Assembly (NCBI GenBank): GCA_018524725.1
Contig: JAEUWP010000062.1
Span: 1-64,000, forward strand
From: Podaxis mareebaensis
Lineage: Eukaryota > Basidiomycota > Agaricomycetes > Agaricales > Agaricaceae
Reading direction: 5' to 3'
Length of the DNA: 64,000 nucleotides
This document shows positions 30,569 through 41,905 of this stretch, one piece after another. How positions within the stretch are numbered: the first letter of the stretch is position 1; each line of letters opens with the position of its first letter. Below the pieces are notes generated by a model. The model was not told where the DNA came from. It did no database searches and was given only the letters and a program-made list of their open reading frames with translations. The position numbers and the translations under genes are program-made.

Positions 30569-31841
30569 ATGTCTTGCAACCTGAAGACTTCGCGCGCTCC
30601 CTACTATGGTACGCAGTTCAGCATACCATGTCATGTAACTTGGCTAATACTCGGCAACTCATAGCTGTTCCAGACGTCAGTTCAGAAGCCTCGCTACCTC
30701 GATCAGAGCACGATCAACGCGCCTTCTCCCTTTTCTCATCGTATTTGGATTTCACAGAGTGTTCGCCGAGTCGTAAGCTAATGAAGTGGACTAGCTCCCT
30801 TGAAGGTGCGCACGAATGTCATGCAGATTTTTGAATCTCTAAGAACGGCCCTTCAGATCCCCAGTCGCCGTTATCCCATTGGTTGGACTCGAGCCCGCTC
30901 ATTCCAGAGCTTGATTCCTTCGATGGTAAGCCTTTGTTCTCAATGTCATTGGAATGCTCTAATCATCTCATAGCACCCCCGGGCACTCGGAGCACTTTAT
31001 CCCCGTCAGCTTATGATAACAATTACGTGCCAATGGGTAGGGAGCACCTGCCTCAAGTTCCAACCGAGCCAGCTAACGTAGTTTCAGAAGAAAATAACTA
31101 TCTGACATGGTCATATGATGTATCGGATGTCAACCCTTCGCTCTATGCCCCTTCCACATTACCATCACACCCTGCTTCTCCGTCCATGTCGATTGTGAGT
31201 GCTTCTACGGAAGATAGTGGTATGTAATATTCTTCTTTCCCAGAAGCCCCATCGATCCTCACTTTTTGACGACAGTTCTATCGCCGCCCCCATCGCTAGC
31301 GGAGTTCGCGAACGTTTTCGACTTCGATTTCAATGCTTCCCTCCCGAATGAAATTCCGTCCACGTCTTCCTCGCAATGGCTTCAAGTTCCGGGCCAACAT
31401 CTGCAGTCATCACGTCAACAATCTTTCTCGCCTCCGTCATGTCCCTCTCCGGCCCAGTCATCCGCAAGCGCGGAAGGGTCCGAATCACGACCAGCACGCT
31501 CACGGGAGTCTTCGCCGAATCAAAGTGACAACGACCAAAATAACCCCAGAAGGCGGTACCCGTGCCTAATTTTAGGCTGCACGAGACGTTTCACGAGCCA
31601 ATATACCCTCAAAGTGCACATGGAAGCACATAAGCCTAAGCCACGGGTGTCGTTCCCTTGCACCCTGGGCTGCTCCGAAAAATTCTCCCGGCAACACGAC
31701 CGACTCAGACATGAAGTTGCAAAACATGGCAAGGTCTGTGAATTCTCATGCGAGGATTGCGGACGCTTCTTCTCGACCAAAAAAACACTCGGCAATCACA
31801 AGTGTCCCGTCGCTCAAGGGACTCGATGGGTTAATAGTTGA
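30569..31841 (+). CDS. C2H2 zinc-finger transcription factor
   Basis: Five exons join in phase: 30,569-30,608, 30,665-30,805, 30,857-30,925, 30,974-31,219 and 31,276-31,841. The N-terminal two thirds are Ser/Pro-rich and acidic (LSPPPSLAEFANVFDFDF), like an activation region. The C-terminus has three C2H2 units: CLILGCTRRFTSQYTLKVHM, CTLGCSEKFSRQHDRLRHEV and CEDCGRFFSTKKTLGNHKC. A basic NNPRRRY precedes them. It probably acts in the nucleus as a sequence-specific regulator; the target is unknown. The very short first exon is supported by good splice sites and by the phase. No close family is recognised beyond the finger type. Confidence 0.88.
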
Positions 31842-32598
31842 ACGCAATTTAGTATAATATCCTTCGCGTCCTTTCTTCCTTCTAGGCCCTTTCCTTCGCA
31901 TTTTTCGGATCTTCATTTACATGGACTCACGAATAGTTGATCGCATCTTTCACCCCGCTGGACTCAGGACAGGTTTACTCGCTCTAGTGTATCGCCTAAG
32001 TTATCCGCTTCAAAACTCTGTCTTTTACCTGACACTCTATTCCTCGTCACGTATTGATTTGGGACAAACGACTCAGTCAGAACAATCTCTCTCAATACTT
32101 GATCTGATAGATTCAAAATTCAGTGTGATTACGGCCCGGAGCTTGGTTCTCTGACTGCATTTTGTGACTCATAAATAGGTCACCTGAATAATATTGAAAT
32201 ACACCAGTGTTTGCCGCCTACGCCACCCATCCGATATTCGCGACCAGCCATTCGATCTTTTGCTGTTGTTAGACAGCCACGGAAAGTAAAATTCACTACC
32301 AAAGCTCTTGGCCATCGTCGACTCCGAGCGTAGTTCATACTCGATCTAACTTGGAATCGGGTGTGAATGTACACCTCACGTGCGGTCTATATGGGTCTGA
32401 TGACTCGAGTACTCAAGTCAGATCCGAAGGTGTAACCTAATTTTAGCAACGAAACAAATCATAACTCCCTTCTTATCTTGTTGGGTCCAGGAAGTGTGCG
32501 CCATTCTCACATAATGAAGCACGTTGGTCTGAGGTAAAATCGAAATCACTGCGTTCTTTTTCATTTAACCAAGGAATAACCATCTCTTCACCCCAAAG
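31842..32598. other. Intergenic, nothing recognised
   Basis: The 3' flank of the zinc-finger gene and the upstream region of the monooxygenase. No gene-like exon and no clear TATA box seen. Confidence 0.6.
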
Positions 32599-34311
32599 AT
32601 GGGTAGCCGCCATTCACCAAAGTTGCGCCTCGGTATTGTGTGAGTCAACGATATCTTTATCTCTTGGTCGCCGCCCCTTATACTAAAACCACAAAAGGGG
32701 AGGCGGAATTGGAGGGTTGACGCTAGCCGTTGCTATTGGCCAGATTGACCACGACAAAAACATCGAGATACACATCTACGAGGCTGCGTCAAAGCTTGAA
32801 GAAATTGGTGCTGGGCTAACCATTTTCCACAGAACCTGGGACCTCCTGGGTATCCTTGGTTGTCAGCAAACGATCAAGAAGCGAGCATTCACATATTCTC
32901 GAATGGGCTCCAGAGAGATTAACAATGATATGGTTTTCCAAACGAGGAAAAGTGATCAGAAGGACGGGTTCACCTTCCTCAATATGACGGTTCCAGGTAA
33001 GACCGGCTTCGTAAATGTTGCGAGTTGGTTCACCGATCAAGTTGATCAGGTGGTAGTTGGTCAATTCACCGCGCCGACTTGCACCAAGCGTTGCTCGAGA
33101 GGTTGAAGGACAACTCCCACATACATCTATCAAGCCGTGTTGTCGCATGTGAAGAGCATGGTGATACTGTTACGCTCAAGTTTCAGGACGAAACAACGGC
33201 CAATTTCGACCTCGTCGTCGGAGCCGACGGAATCAAATCCATTATTCGCAAAGGGCTCCTTACAGTCACACTTACAAATGAGAAGGATCGCATTCATCCT
33301 ATCTGGAGTGGGTCAATTGGATACAGAAGTCTGATTCCTGTGGAAACACTAGCACAGAGGGCGCCCGGGCACAGGGCACTTACGACCCCTGTAATGGTTA
33401 GTGTCCTCCCACAACGAGTCTACCGCGAATACTGATGATTCCATCAGTACTGTGGAAAGAACAAGGTCCGTGAGTCTTGTTGACTCACTCAGTGAATCAA
33501 AAATTGAAACACAGTAATAGCATATTGTGGCTTATCCTATTTCCATGGGCCGTCTCATAAATACGGTTGCATTCTACTCGGAGCCAGAGAAGGAAGGAAT
33601 TCCATTCCCAGGCGAGGCTGTACAAGAGGCGTCACAGGATGAAGTTCTCAGTCGGTTCGAGGGATGGGAAGATGAAGCCATTGAACTTTTGAGGGTAGGC
33701 TCGACGCTGAAACGTACACCTGAAGGGGTCTGACAAGGCGCGATCTTTGTCGTTTCAGTGCTTCAATAAGCCGTCTCGTTGGGCGATCTTGGCTTCAAAG
33801 CCCCTGTCTGCGTATGGATGTGGGAGGATAGCGGTGCTAGGAGACGCTGTAGGTGAAACCCCCGCCCATACTTGCCTCCTGACCCCATATCGCCTCGTTT
33901 TGGCAACAGGCACATGCCATGACCCCGCACCTAGGAAGCGGTGCTGGTCAAGCAATGGAGGTGTGTATGAATGTATGGTCACGAATCTGCTCTGTTCATC
34001 ACGTCAATTAGGATGCATATGTATTAGCATCTGTCATAACACTTGGGGTTCAAGATGGTGTCGATGTAGCTCGGATGACAGAGGCCTATAGCACGGTGAG
34101 GCAACCCATGGGAAACTTCGTGCTGAATGCTTCCAGGAGGCAAGGTTTCCGTTTCGAGCTGAACTCGGCTGGTTTAAAGAATGTACGGGAGAACGAGCCA
34201 GTTCAGATTTCGCAACTAAGCGGTCTTGCTGAAGAAATCATCCGAGGTTGGAAGTGGATGTGGAACACGTCTGTGCAGGAGGACCTGAAAAGAGCGAGAG
34301 CACTTGTCTGA
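32599..34311 (+). CDS. Salicylate-hydroxylase-type FAD monooxygenase
   Basis: Eight exons fit in phase: 32,599-32,639, 32,698-32,996, 33,050-33,396, 33,448-33,465 (18 bp), 33,521-33,694, 33,759-33,848, 33,910-33,960 and 34,012-34,311. The GxGxxG FAD motif spans the first junction (VGGGIGGLTLAVAIG). IHRADLHQALLERL, the DG motif (LVVGADGIKS) and the GD motif (GCGRIAVLGDA, then HAMTPHLGSGAGQAMED) follow in the order of group A flavin monooxygenases. Family members use NAD(P)H and oxygen to hydroxylate aromatic acids, salicylate being the model substrate. The actual substrate is not readable. No signal peptide, so probably cytosolic. Only 105 bp separate it from the next gene on the same strand. 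Confidence 0.9.
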
Positions 34312-34416
34312 CTGTTTTGGACTTTTGAGATAATTATGTAATATATATCCACGGTCCCATTTGTTAAGCCATGAATAGTCAGGCTAAGTACCACCGACAC
34401 CACGCTCTCAGTTCTC

Positions 34417-35716
34417 ATGGTAGATCGGCCCCGCAGGTCGACACGACAACCAGTGAAAACTACTGTTACCTATGCAGACAAGCTAAAGTCTGCACCTAAT
34501 GCGGCTATAGAACCTTCACGAGCAACCAAACGTAAGGCGCCGGGGCCTGTCGACCCCCAAACCCAATTGCGCAACATCCTTGAAAGTCCTAGAAGCATCT
34601 TGACAACAACGGACATATCCGTACGTGCTATCGCTGGCCAGCTGACTCAGATCAAATGCCACCAGACATGTCAGGATTAGGTGGCTTTGACTTAATTCAT
34701 TCATTAGGAACTGCTCAGTGCGAACACTTGGGATATGCTCTCCGACGAGTCTCGAAAGGTGCTAGTAACATTACTACCGCCCACAGCCTTCGGCGACTAT
34801 CTACCTGGTGTTGGTCACCCGGCGCAACCCCAACATGATGTAACAACTGCCTCGGACCCATCAGAAAGGGCACTGAACCCTAACTTCTTCAATGATCCCC
34901 ATTTTCTGGATGCCGCGCATACCTTCCAGGATCACTTATTTAGCGGCTGGCTTACCGCCACCCACCAAGCCAAGCTAAACAAATACCTTGACGGAATACG
35001 GGACGGCACTCTGGCTGCGCCGTGGAAAGACGAAGACTGGGAAAGAGAGAGCCCGCACCCTACCTCATCTGCGAGCCCTGTTGATACGTCAGTTTTGGGC
35101 GCCATCCCAGTCTTTGGAACGACAGCAAAGGCGGGGTGAACTAAATTCATTAATTATATACTCAGCCAGGACGCTAATGGCACTTCTACTTCAGTGCCTC
35201 CGCCGACCTCAAATTATCAGACCTGGTCAAGGACCAAGTACTCCGCGCAGGTGACATCATTGCATACAAGCGGAACTTTTCGATCCTCGGAATTCTGGTG
35301 GAAAAAGACACAATAGTAAGTTTCCGGCCTCCGTGTCAAACGGTCTACCTCTCATCTTTGTATTGAATGCATAGATCCAATCTATTGATGCGCTCACACA
35401 TGCCCTGACCGTTCTAATGCCAAAGGGAACGAATAGCGTATTACCTTCTGCACTCACCTGCCATAAACCCGACGATCCTGGATCAGAGATAGTCTCCGTA
35501 ACGATTTCCACACCCCAGATGCTAGAAACTTCCATCTTGGATATAGATGGACGGGTTAAGAAGAGCCAGAGACCTAACGGCAATGCATGGAAGTGCTTCA
35601 CGGTGTGGAGGTGGAGGGATGATTGCATGTCCAAAGATACGGACGATCAAAGAGGCGGCCGTGATATCCATGGTACCTTATTTTATCTTCGAGGTTGTCA
35701 CTATTACGAACGGTAA
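34417..35716 (+). CDS. ASX-type DEUBAD-domain protein (putative PR-DUB subunit)
   Basis: Exons are 34,417-34,620, 34,708-35,135, 35,195-35,315 and 35,375-35,716, in phase. A basic N-terminus (VDRPRRSTRQPVKTTVTYAD) is followed by the ASX homology/DEUBAD core: LRNILESPRSILTTTDIS, then ELLSANTWDMLSDESRKVLV and LLPPTAF, the signature of Asx/ASXL proteins. The C-terminal part contains LRAGDIIAYKRNF and LDIDGRVKKSQRPNGNAW. In animals the ASXL DEUBAD domain binds and activates the UCH enzyme BAP1 to remove ubiquitin from histone H2A. Here the adjacent convergent gene, 300 bp away, encodes a BAP1-like UCH. The family call is from motif recall and is strong. Confidence 0.85.
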
Positions 35717-36018
35717 TATGGTACGAAATGAATTTTTACAGGCTAGTTTTTGTCAGTGATGCAGTCAGAAGGGTAGACAGGCGTTAATATCAAGTCCTTC
35801 GCCAAGTCACCGCCGAAGTGTTCGGGGGTACATTCACTTCCTAGAAAATCATACAAGCGTGTCAGTACCCGCTATTCCATTGTCTCTACTAATACAAATG
35901 CTGGGCTATGTCGGCCACCTATGACCGACGGGGCGTCAACGTCCGACCCGAACTGGAGGAATGACAATGTGTAGATTGTAGCCACAGGAGGCATGAGCTA
36001 TCAAGAAATGATGGAACT
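35717..36018. other. Convergent intergenic region
   Basis: 302 bp between the stop codons of the DEUBAD gene and the UCH gene. It must hold both polyadenylation regions; nothing else is visible. Confidence 0.6.
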
Positions 36019-37645
36019 CTACGATCTCTGTTTCTTCAAGGATGGTTCCTTCGCTTTTCGGCCACCATCATCGAGTCCTAGAATAGGGTAAAATAAGCCT
36101 TGGTTGTGCAATTCAGTCACAAACGCCTTGATGAAAGGTTCATAGTCAAACGTGCGCTTTAGATGCTCCGTCTTCGAACATGAGTTTGATTCGAATGCCT
36201 TGGAAGTGACGGCTCTACTCACCTGCACCTGCACACGCTTTGAGACTTCGTCCTCGAGCGTAGATCGTGCTCGTATCGCGTCTCGCACCACTGTTTGCCA
36301 TGTCAAGACAAGTACGTCTCGAGGCATTTCCATGAACTCGATGTCGCGTTGCATCCGTCTGCTGGCAAAACCTGGAAGATGTTCATAGGCATCAGGAACG
36401 GGATACTCAAAGACTGTCCGGGATTCTTGATACAAGGCTGGATCAACCTGACCTTTGTCAGATGGCGTATATCGTCGTCAAAGAGGACCGGAATCACCTC
36501 CTGCTCCCAACCTGGCTCCATCTGACTCTCAAGGTTGTCTCTGTCCTTCTTCAGAAACTCGAGTTCATCAGTTATTTTGAACTGTGCATCTTGAACAACG
36601 GCAAGAAGGCTAAACCGAATGTCGCTATCTTCTAGGCCAGAACCGCCGTATTTGGCCATTTTGAGGCGTAGCGCGGGTCGAACGACATCCATCCACCCAT
36701 CCCGACCTGTCTGCGAAGCTAATTCTCCCACCTCAAGAGGGCCAGATTTCAGACCGTCCAGCTCCCACACTTTCCCGAAGGCTGGAACATAACCAATGAA
36801 GTGATAGGTTGGATTTTGTTCCTCATTAATTTTCTCTTGCTTCCTTGGTTTGCCAGATTTGCTCGTCCCCGACTTCTGCTGCTTCCCAGTCCTGCCCTTG
36901 GCGCTAGATGATTGAGACCCTTTTTTCTTGCGGTTCAATGTATCGATCGCAATAGCATTTAATGATGCACGAATATCAGCAGGGCTTGAGTGCAGCGCGG
37001 CCCACAGCCGCGAACATAGTTGAATCAATTGTTCCGAAATCAATATCGCGCAGACCAACATACCGGGCGAGCGAGTTGTGCACTTGACGAAGTAAAGGGG
37101 AGTTCGTGATTGCTAATCCTCTCATCTACGCACGTCGGAAAAACCAAATCAGGGAACACTCGGATGCACAATTAAGTCAGAGACATACGAGAGGGGAAAA
37201 GTCTTGTGTTTCTTTTCGGAAGTTTTTGAGCTCATCTCCAAGCTCAATTTCCGGACAATTGAAGAGAACGTTTAAGATGGCATGAGTGGCACATGCATCA
37301 TCACTGAGCTGATTTGCAAACCACACTCGTTCCGCCGCGGGATCGTCAAAATCCGTTGGACGGTGTGTATCTGTATGCCACGTGAAGCAGAAAATTAAGC
37401 CATACGGGTCGAGGTGGTCCACTGCCCAGGGCTCGATGTCGTAAATCTCAACAACTTCGACTCGCTTTGCCCCAAATCCTCTGGTTAAAGAAGAGAAAAC
37501 GCCTACAACATCGAAGATGTCAGATACCTCAGATACCTGTGGGGATGACATTTGTCGACTGACCAGGATCAGACTCTATGACTGCGAATGGACCCCCGAC
37601 GAGGTCAAGTGGTGGCTCGGAGGCGCTTTCGGGTATTCCGTTCAT
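36019..37645 (-). CDS. BAP1/UCH37-like ubiquitin C-terminal hydrolase (peptidase C12)
   Basis: Exon 1 (37,564-37,645) and exon 2 (from 37,502) join as ...AVIESDPG / VFSSLTRGFGAKRVEVVEIY, the UCH N-terminus. The catalytic set is visible: Gln and Cys in FANQLSDDACATHAILNVL, His in YHFIGYVP, Asp in KVWELDGLKSGP. A Lys/Ser-rich insert of about 45 residues separates the Cys and His halves. Later come EDEVSKRVQVQ, an intron with a GTGAGT donor near 36,222, and the ULD motif RTFDYEPFIKAFVTELHNQG, closer to BAP1 than to UCHL5, ending in a basic tail, KEPSLKKQRS. The TAG is at 36,019-36,021. BAP1-type enzymes need an ASX DEUBAD partner, which is encoded next door. The splice site near 36,410-36,460 is not certain. 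Confidence 0.87.
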
Positions 37646-38085
37646 TCTGAGGGAATCTGTGTCAGTTCGTCATGGTCAAAAGGTACACGTGAGAAGTTGA
37701 ACCAATCACAGTCCACAAGAGTCCACGCGGTGGCAACACGCTCCAACTCAAATTCAATGATCTACGTACGTCCTGGGGCCTCAAGCTCAAGTTCTGCTTT
37801 CGAACAACAGAGATTGCCGTAGAAAGACACTTTCTGCCTCCACTCTCTATTTCAAAACTCAACGTTGCAAAAAATCCCAAGATACTAAACTCACCCAACC
37901 TACTAGATGGCGAATCTTGATGTCTAAGCCAACGGGAATTTATCGGGGCTCGGAAGTCTTCTGTCCGGCCCAGGCACCCCAGCGGGCCTGTTTATCCGCA
38001 ATATGGAGGGCTATATAAATACACAGGCGGATAATTCTTTAGCTGGGCTCATTCCAATTTCCCACTCCTTTCTTCACTACTCACC
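37646..38085 (+). promoter_or_regulatory. Divergent promoter region with TATA box for the GH5 gene
   Basis: CTATATAAATA at 38,011-38,021 lies about 70 bp before the GH5 ATG, followed by a short pyrimidine-rich leader ending TCACC-ATG. This is a strong core promoter for a fungal gene. The UCH gene reads away on the other strand from 37,645. Confidence 0.7.
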
Positions 38086-39816
38086 ATGTCGCTTCTCAGA
38101 GTCTCTGGAACAAAGATCGTCGACGAGCAAGGCAAAGAGACCGTTCTCCGCGGTGCTGGCCTCGGAGGATGGATGAAGTGAGTGTAATTCTTCGCGTAGC
38201 AGCACGATCGACCCATTGACATATCCACAGCATGGAAAACTTTATCTCTGGTATGAAGAGCGAGCTCTTCTAGTAACTCAAGCTGATCGATCTACCAGGC
38301 TACCCTGGCTGTGAATACCAGATTCGTGAGGCCCTTGCTGACTCCATCGGTCAAGAAAAGTCGGATCTCTTCTTCGATAAAGTAAGCAATTTTCACCGTT
38401 TCTCTCCCCGCTGCACCTGACATTCGTTCCAGTTTTTGGAATATTTCTTCCAGGATGCCGATGCCGAGTTTTTCAAAAGCCTTGGACTGAACTGCATCCG
38501 CATCGCCTTCAACTATCGTCACTTTGAAGGTGAATACCATTACAATTGCTGTCACGATTCTGACACTAATGTGCTTCCAAGATGACATGAACCCTCGTGT
38601 CCTCAAAGAGTCCGGCTTCAAGCACCTTGACCGGGTCATTGATATCTGCGCGAAGCATGGAATCTATACTATTCTCGATCTCCATACCGCTCCTGGCGGT
38701 CAGAACACTGACTGGCACTCCGACCACGGAGGCCACATTGCCAACTGTAAGATCTGCCGCAGTGGGAAGATGTATCATGCTAATACGGTTGTTTGCAGTC
38801 TGGAACCACAGGGACTTCCAGGAACGTGTCCTCTGGCTGTGGACAGAACTCGCCAAGCACTACAAGGGCAACAAGTGGATCGCTGGCTACAATCCCCTCA
38901 ACGAGCCTACCGATCAGAAGCACCACCGCCTCATCAAATTCTACAACGAAGTCCATGCTGCCATTCGTGCACAAGATCCCGATCACATCATCTTCTTTGA
39001 CGGCAACACCTTCGCGTCTGACTTCTCTCAGTTCGGTGATGCCCACAAGAACTGGGATAACACTGCTTATTCCATCCACGACTACTCCGTCTTCGGCTTC
39101 CCTGGCGCTCCCGAGGTTTACACTGGCACTCCAGACCAGCAGCGCCGTCTCAGGAGAAGCTACGAGAAGAAGCGCGAGTGGATGGATCAACGCGGCCTCT
39201 GTGTCTGGAACGGCGAGTTTGGCCCAGTTTATGCTCGCAAGCAATATGAGGGTGCAGAGACGGAGTCTATCAACGAGACCCGCTACAAAGTGCTCAACGA
39301 CCAACTCGAGATCTACGCCAAGGTATGACTCTTACGCTAGTCCAATCCCTCCAGACCTCACCTTGTTTCTAGGATCGCCTCAGCTGGTCTATCTGGCTCT
39401 ACAAGGATATTGGTTTCCAGGGCATGGTGCATACGTCCCTCGATTCTCCTTATATGACACTCTTCAAGGACTTCCTTGCCAAGAAGCACCGCCTTGCCGT
39501 CGATGCCTGGGGCGCTGACGACAAGGCCGTCCGCCACGCTTATCAACCCCTCACCGACCTTATCATCCAAGAGATCCCGGAGAAATACCGCAGCTTGTAC
39601 CCCGCACCCGTTTGGAAGCTCAGTGATCGCATCACCCGCCTCTCCCGTAACATCTTGGTTGCCGAGTTCTTGGTCAAGGAGTGGGCTGACCACTTCATTG
39701 GCAAGAGTGAGGCTGAAATCGATGCAATCGCCGCTAGCTTCAAGTTTGAGAATTGCTTGAAGAGGGACGGTTTGAACGCTGTCTTGACTGCTAACGCGAA
39801 GCTCGCCCAGCAGTGA
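38086..39816 (+). CDS. Glycoside hydrolase family 5 (exo-beta-1,3-glucanase type)
   Basis: Seven exons in phase: 38,086-38,177, 38,231-38,250, 38,299-38,381, 38,433-38,529, 38,582-38,746, 38,799-39,322 and 39,373-39,816. GH5 features are LRGAGLGGWMNMENF near the start, NCIRIAFNYRHF, YTILDLHTAPGGQN, the acid/base Glu in YNPLNEPT and the nucleophile Glu in CVWNGEFGP. The enzyme should cleave beta-glucans, with a role in cell-wall turnover. The start MSLLRVSGTKIVDEQGKETV shows no signal peptide, so this member is probably intracellular or unconventionally exported. A strong TATA box and many C-ending codons suggest high expression. Confidence 0.88.
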
Positions 39817-39941
39817 TCGAGGACTACTTATCTGTATCCACGTTGTATCGATGAAACCAAGTGTATATTAAATCTCTGAAATGTCGACTCCTGAAATGTT
39901 CTTCTCATGGTGACGAACGTTAACCCTCAGGCCCCAAGCCT

Positions 39942-41042
39942 TCAGCAGTTGTTAAGAATGCTACTGATAGCAGCCTTTTCTGCAGAATCGACAGTGAGTT
40001 TGTAATAATGCTTCACTTGGACCCACGCCTTTGCATACGTGCAGACGAAGCTGCTCAGAGGAGGAACCCAGTTAGCGATGTCTACACACACCCGAGAGGT
40101 TAGCTTCAGCTTTCTGTTCCTAGTTCCGCATAAAGCTCACCTCTGTCACCTGGGTTATGGGAAGATTAGCTCTGTTGGTAGCTTACGAACTGAAAATAAC
40201 AATAGTCTCGTACCTTTGGACTGATTGAGACTTCGGACGATCAAGTGAGCCTAAGTTAAACATGGTGACAGTTGATTGCAGCACTTACTTATCTGTGACC
40301 GCTACAAGTTGTGGCCTCGTCAAATCATTCGCAAACGCTTCTCTTTGAGCATCTGTCCAATCCCTAGCCCCTGATATCCACGCCTGTCAATGGCATCGCA
40401 ACGATTAATCACCTAACTTCAGCAGACGTATGGAACACCCTCACCTCTTTCAGTGGGACAAGATGGTCCTTAGAAGACCATAATTCAGTATGGCCGGGCT
40501 GGGTATTCAATCACTGACTTACGATGTCGAGATCGCTCGCAAGATTAGTAGCAACTCCATCATAAGGGGATACCCAGTGTCCGGATGTTACTGAGCAAGC
40601 ACTGTCGGTTACGACGCTCGTTCCATCCCGCTTCAGAACGGCTGTTTTACAGAGTGAGTGGTTCGATCAAGGATACGCTAGCATTCTTAGGAGGGCTCAC
40701 TTTCACGGGTATCGCAATTCCCAGAAACTACGTGATATCAATTAAGCATTACGCGTGTGCCAGAATGGAATAAGCCTCGTCTTAACTGATATCCCAAGTC
40801 TTGAACCTATCCCGGCTATACGCAGGCGAATTCGAGTCTACTGCAACCTTAACTGCAAAAGCAAACACGAGTTAGCACAGGGCTCAACCGGAAACATGTA
40901 ATAAAAGTCGCTAACGTTCAGAAAGATAAGTCTTGGCGGTCGAAACAGCGATAGGAGTAGGCAGAGCTCTCGGTTTAAGTGGTGCCGCAGAAACAACCGC
41001 ACCCAGGAGCAATAGGAGGGAAAACGACATCTTGGGGAACAT
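39942..41042 (-). CDS. Secreted DUF1524/HNH-type nuclease family protein
   Basis: Begins MFPKMSFSLLLLLGAVVSAA, a classic signal peptide; the inner Met at 41,030 is an alternative start. After intron 1 comes LKVAVDSNSPAYSRDRFKTW. Later exons give LKRDGTSVVTDSACSVTSGH, DHLVPLKEAW (the HNH-like His), AFANDLTRPQLVAVTD, NQSKG and NWVPPLSSFVCTYAKAWVQV, ending SSILNNC before TGA at 39,942-39,944. An exon of only nine bases (GTGACAGAG, 40,141-40,149) is needed to keep the frame. The family (GmrSD C-terminal/DUF1524) is common in bacteria and fungi as a secreted DNase-like protein; the true substrate is unknown. The gene is convergent with GH5, 125 bp apart. Confidence 0.82.
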
Positions 41043-41905
41043 TGCGATTTACCACCGAGGCGTGTCAGCGAGGTTGTCCGGTAGCACCGATACGCCCCTA
41101 TATACATTTCTACCCTTTGACAGGCATGAGCTAGCATGGGCCACCTCCACATGAATAAACTGACTAAAGGTGATATCCATCACAAGCCTGATCCCTTGTC
41201 GTATTGACTTTGCAACGAACAAGGCTTCTATTAGACGTCCAGCATGAAGTGAGCGGGAGATAACGAGGAATATAAATAGAACTGGCACACCTGACGGCGC
41301 ACATCTCACTAATCAGGAAGTTCATTTACACCTCGGTTCTTTGTTCGGCCCACCCCACATCGCCGTCATGCATCAATTCTTCCTTGGCTTGTGCGCTGAC
41401 ATGTGCAAAGACATATCACGAAGGCCAATACCACATGTTTTTGTCGCTTCTTCATGAAAATATGTCTGAAATATGCGGATTGTGATCCGGTAAGGGCCCA
41501 CGTTGTTAGGTAGAAACTCCATGATCATGTGTTCCTATCGATGTCATCCACTGCTTGAGAGGCGAAAAGGCTCAAAACGTGCGATAAAGCCACAAGCAAA
41601 CTGCCCAAGCATACACCACCGTTGATATCAGGTTTGAGAGTTTAAAGCTTGATGGCAAGACTGCGGCTATCAAAAGAATACCGAAATCCATAGATCACAG
41701 GCTGAATGGACGACACCAGGCCCGATAAAATATCAGAATGCTTGAGAGAATAAATACAGTGATCTGTAATGCAGGAAGATGCAAGAAAGAGATGGTGAAA
41801 TAGGGCGTACCACCAATACAAATCACAATAAGCTACAAGATCAACGAAATTGTCCGTCATAGCCATCATGGTATACCCGTTACCCGACATTGATAACCTC
41901 ATGCA
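41043..41905 (-). promoter_or_regulatory. Upstream region of the secreted nuclease, with TATA box
   Basis: TATATA at 41,099-41,104 (minus-strand reading TATATAGG) lies about 57 bp before the nuclease ATG. The rest, up to the kinesin stop at 41,906, shows no convincing gene; an 86-codon frame at 41,642-41,902 has no support. Confidence 0.55.

Noticed and set aside
38780..39304. 174-codon frame on minus
   Set aside because: Antisense of the GH5 catalytic exon, whose strong codon bias opens extra frames.
41642..41902. 86-codon frame on minus resembling a small membrane protein
   Set aside because: No start context, splice partners or family; overlaps the 3' flank of the kinesin gene.
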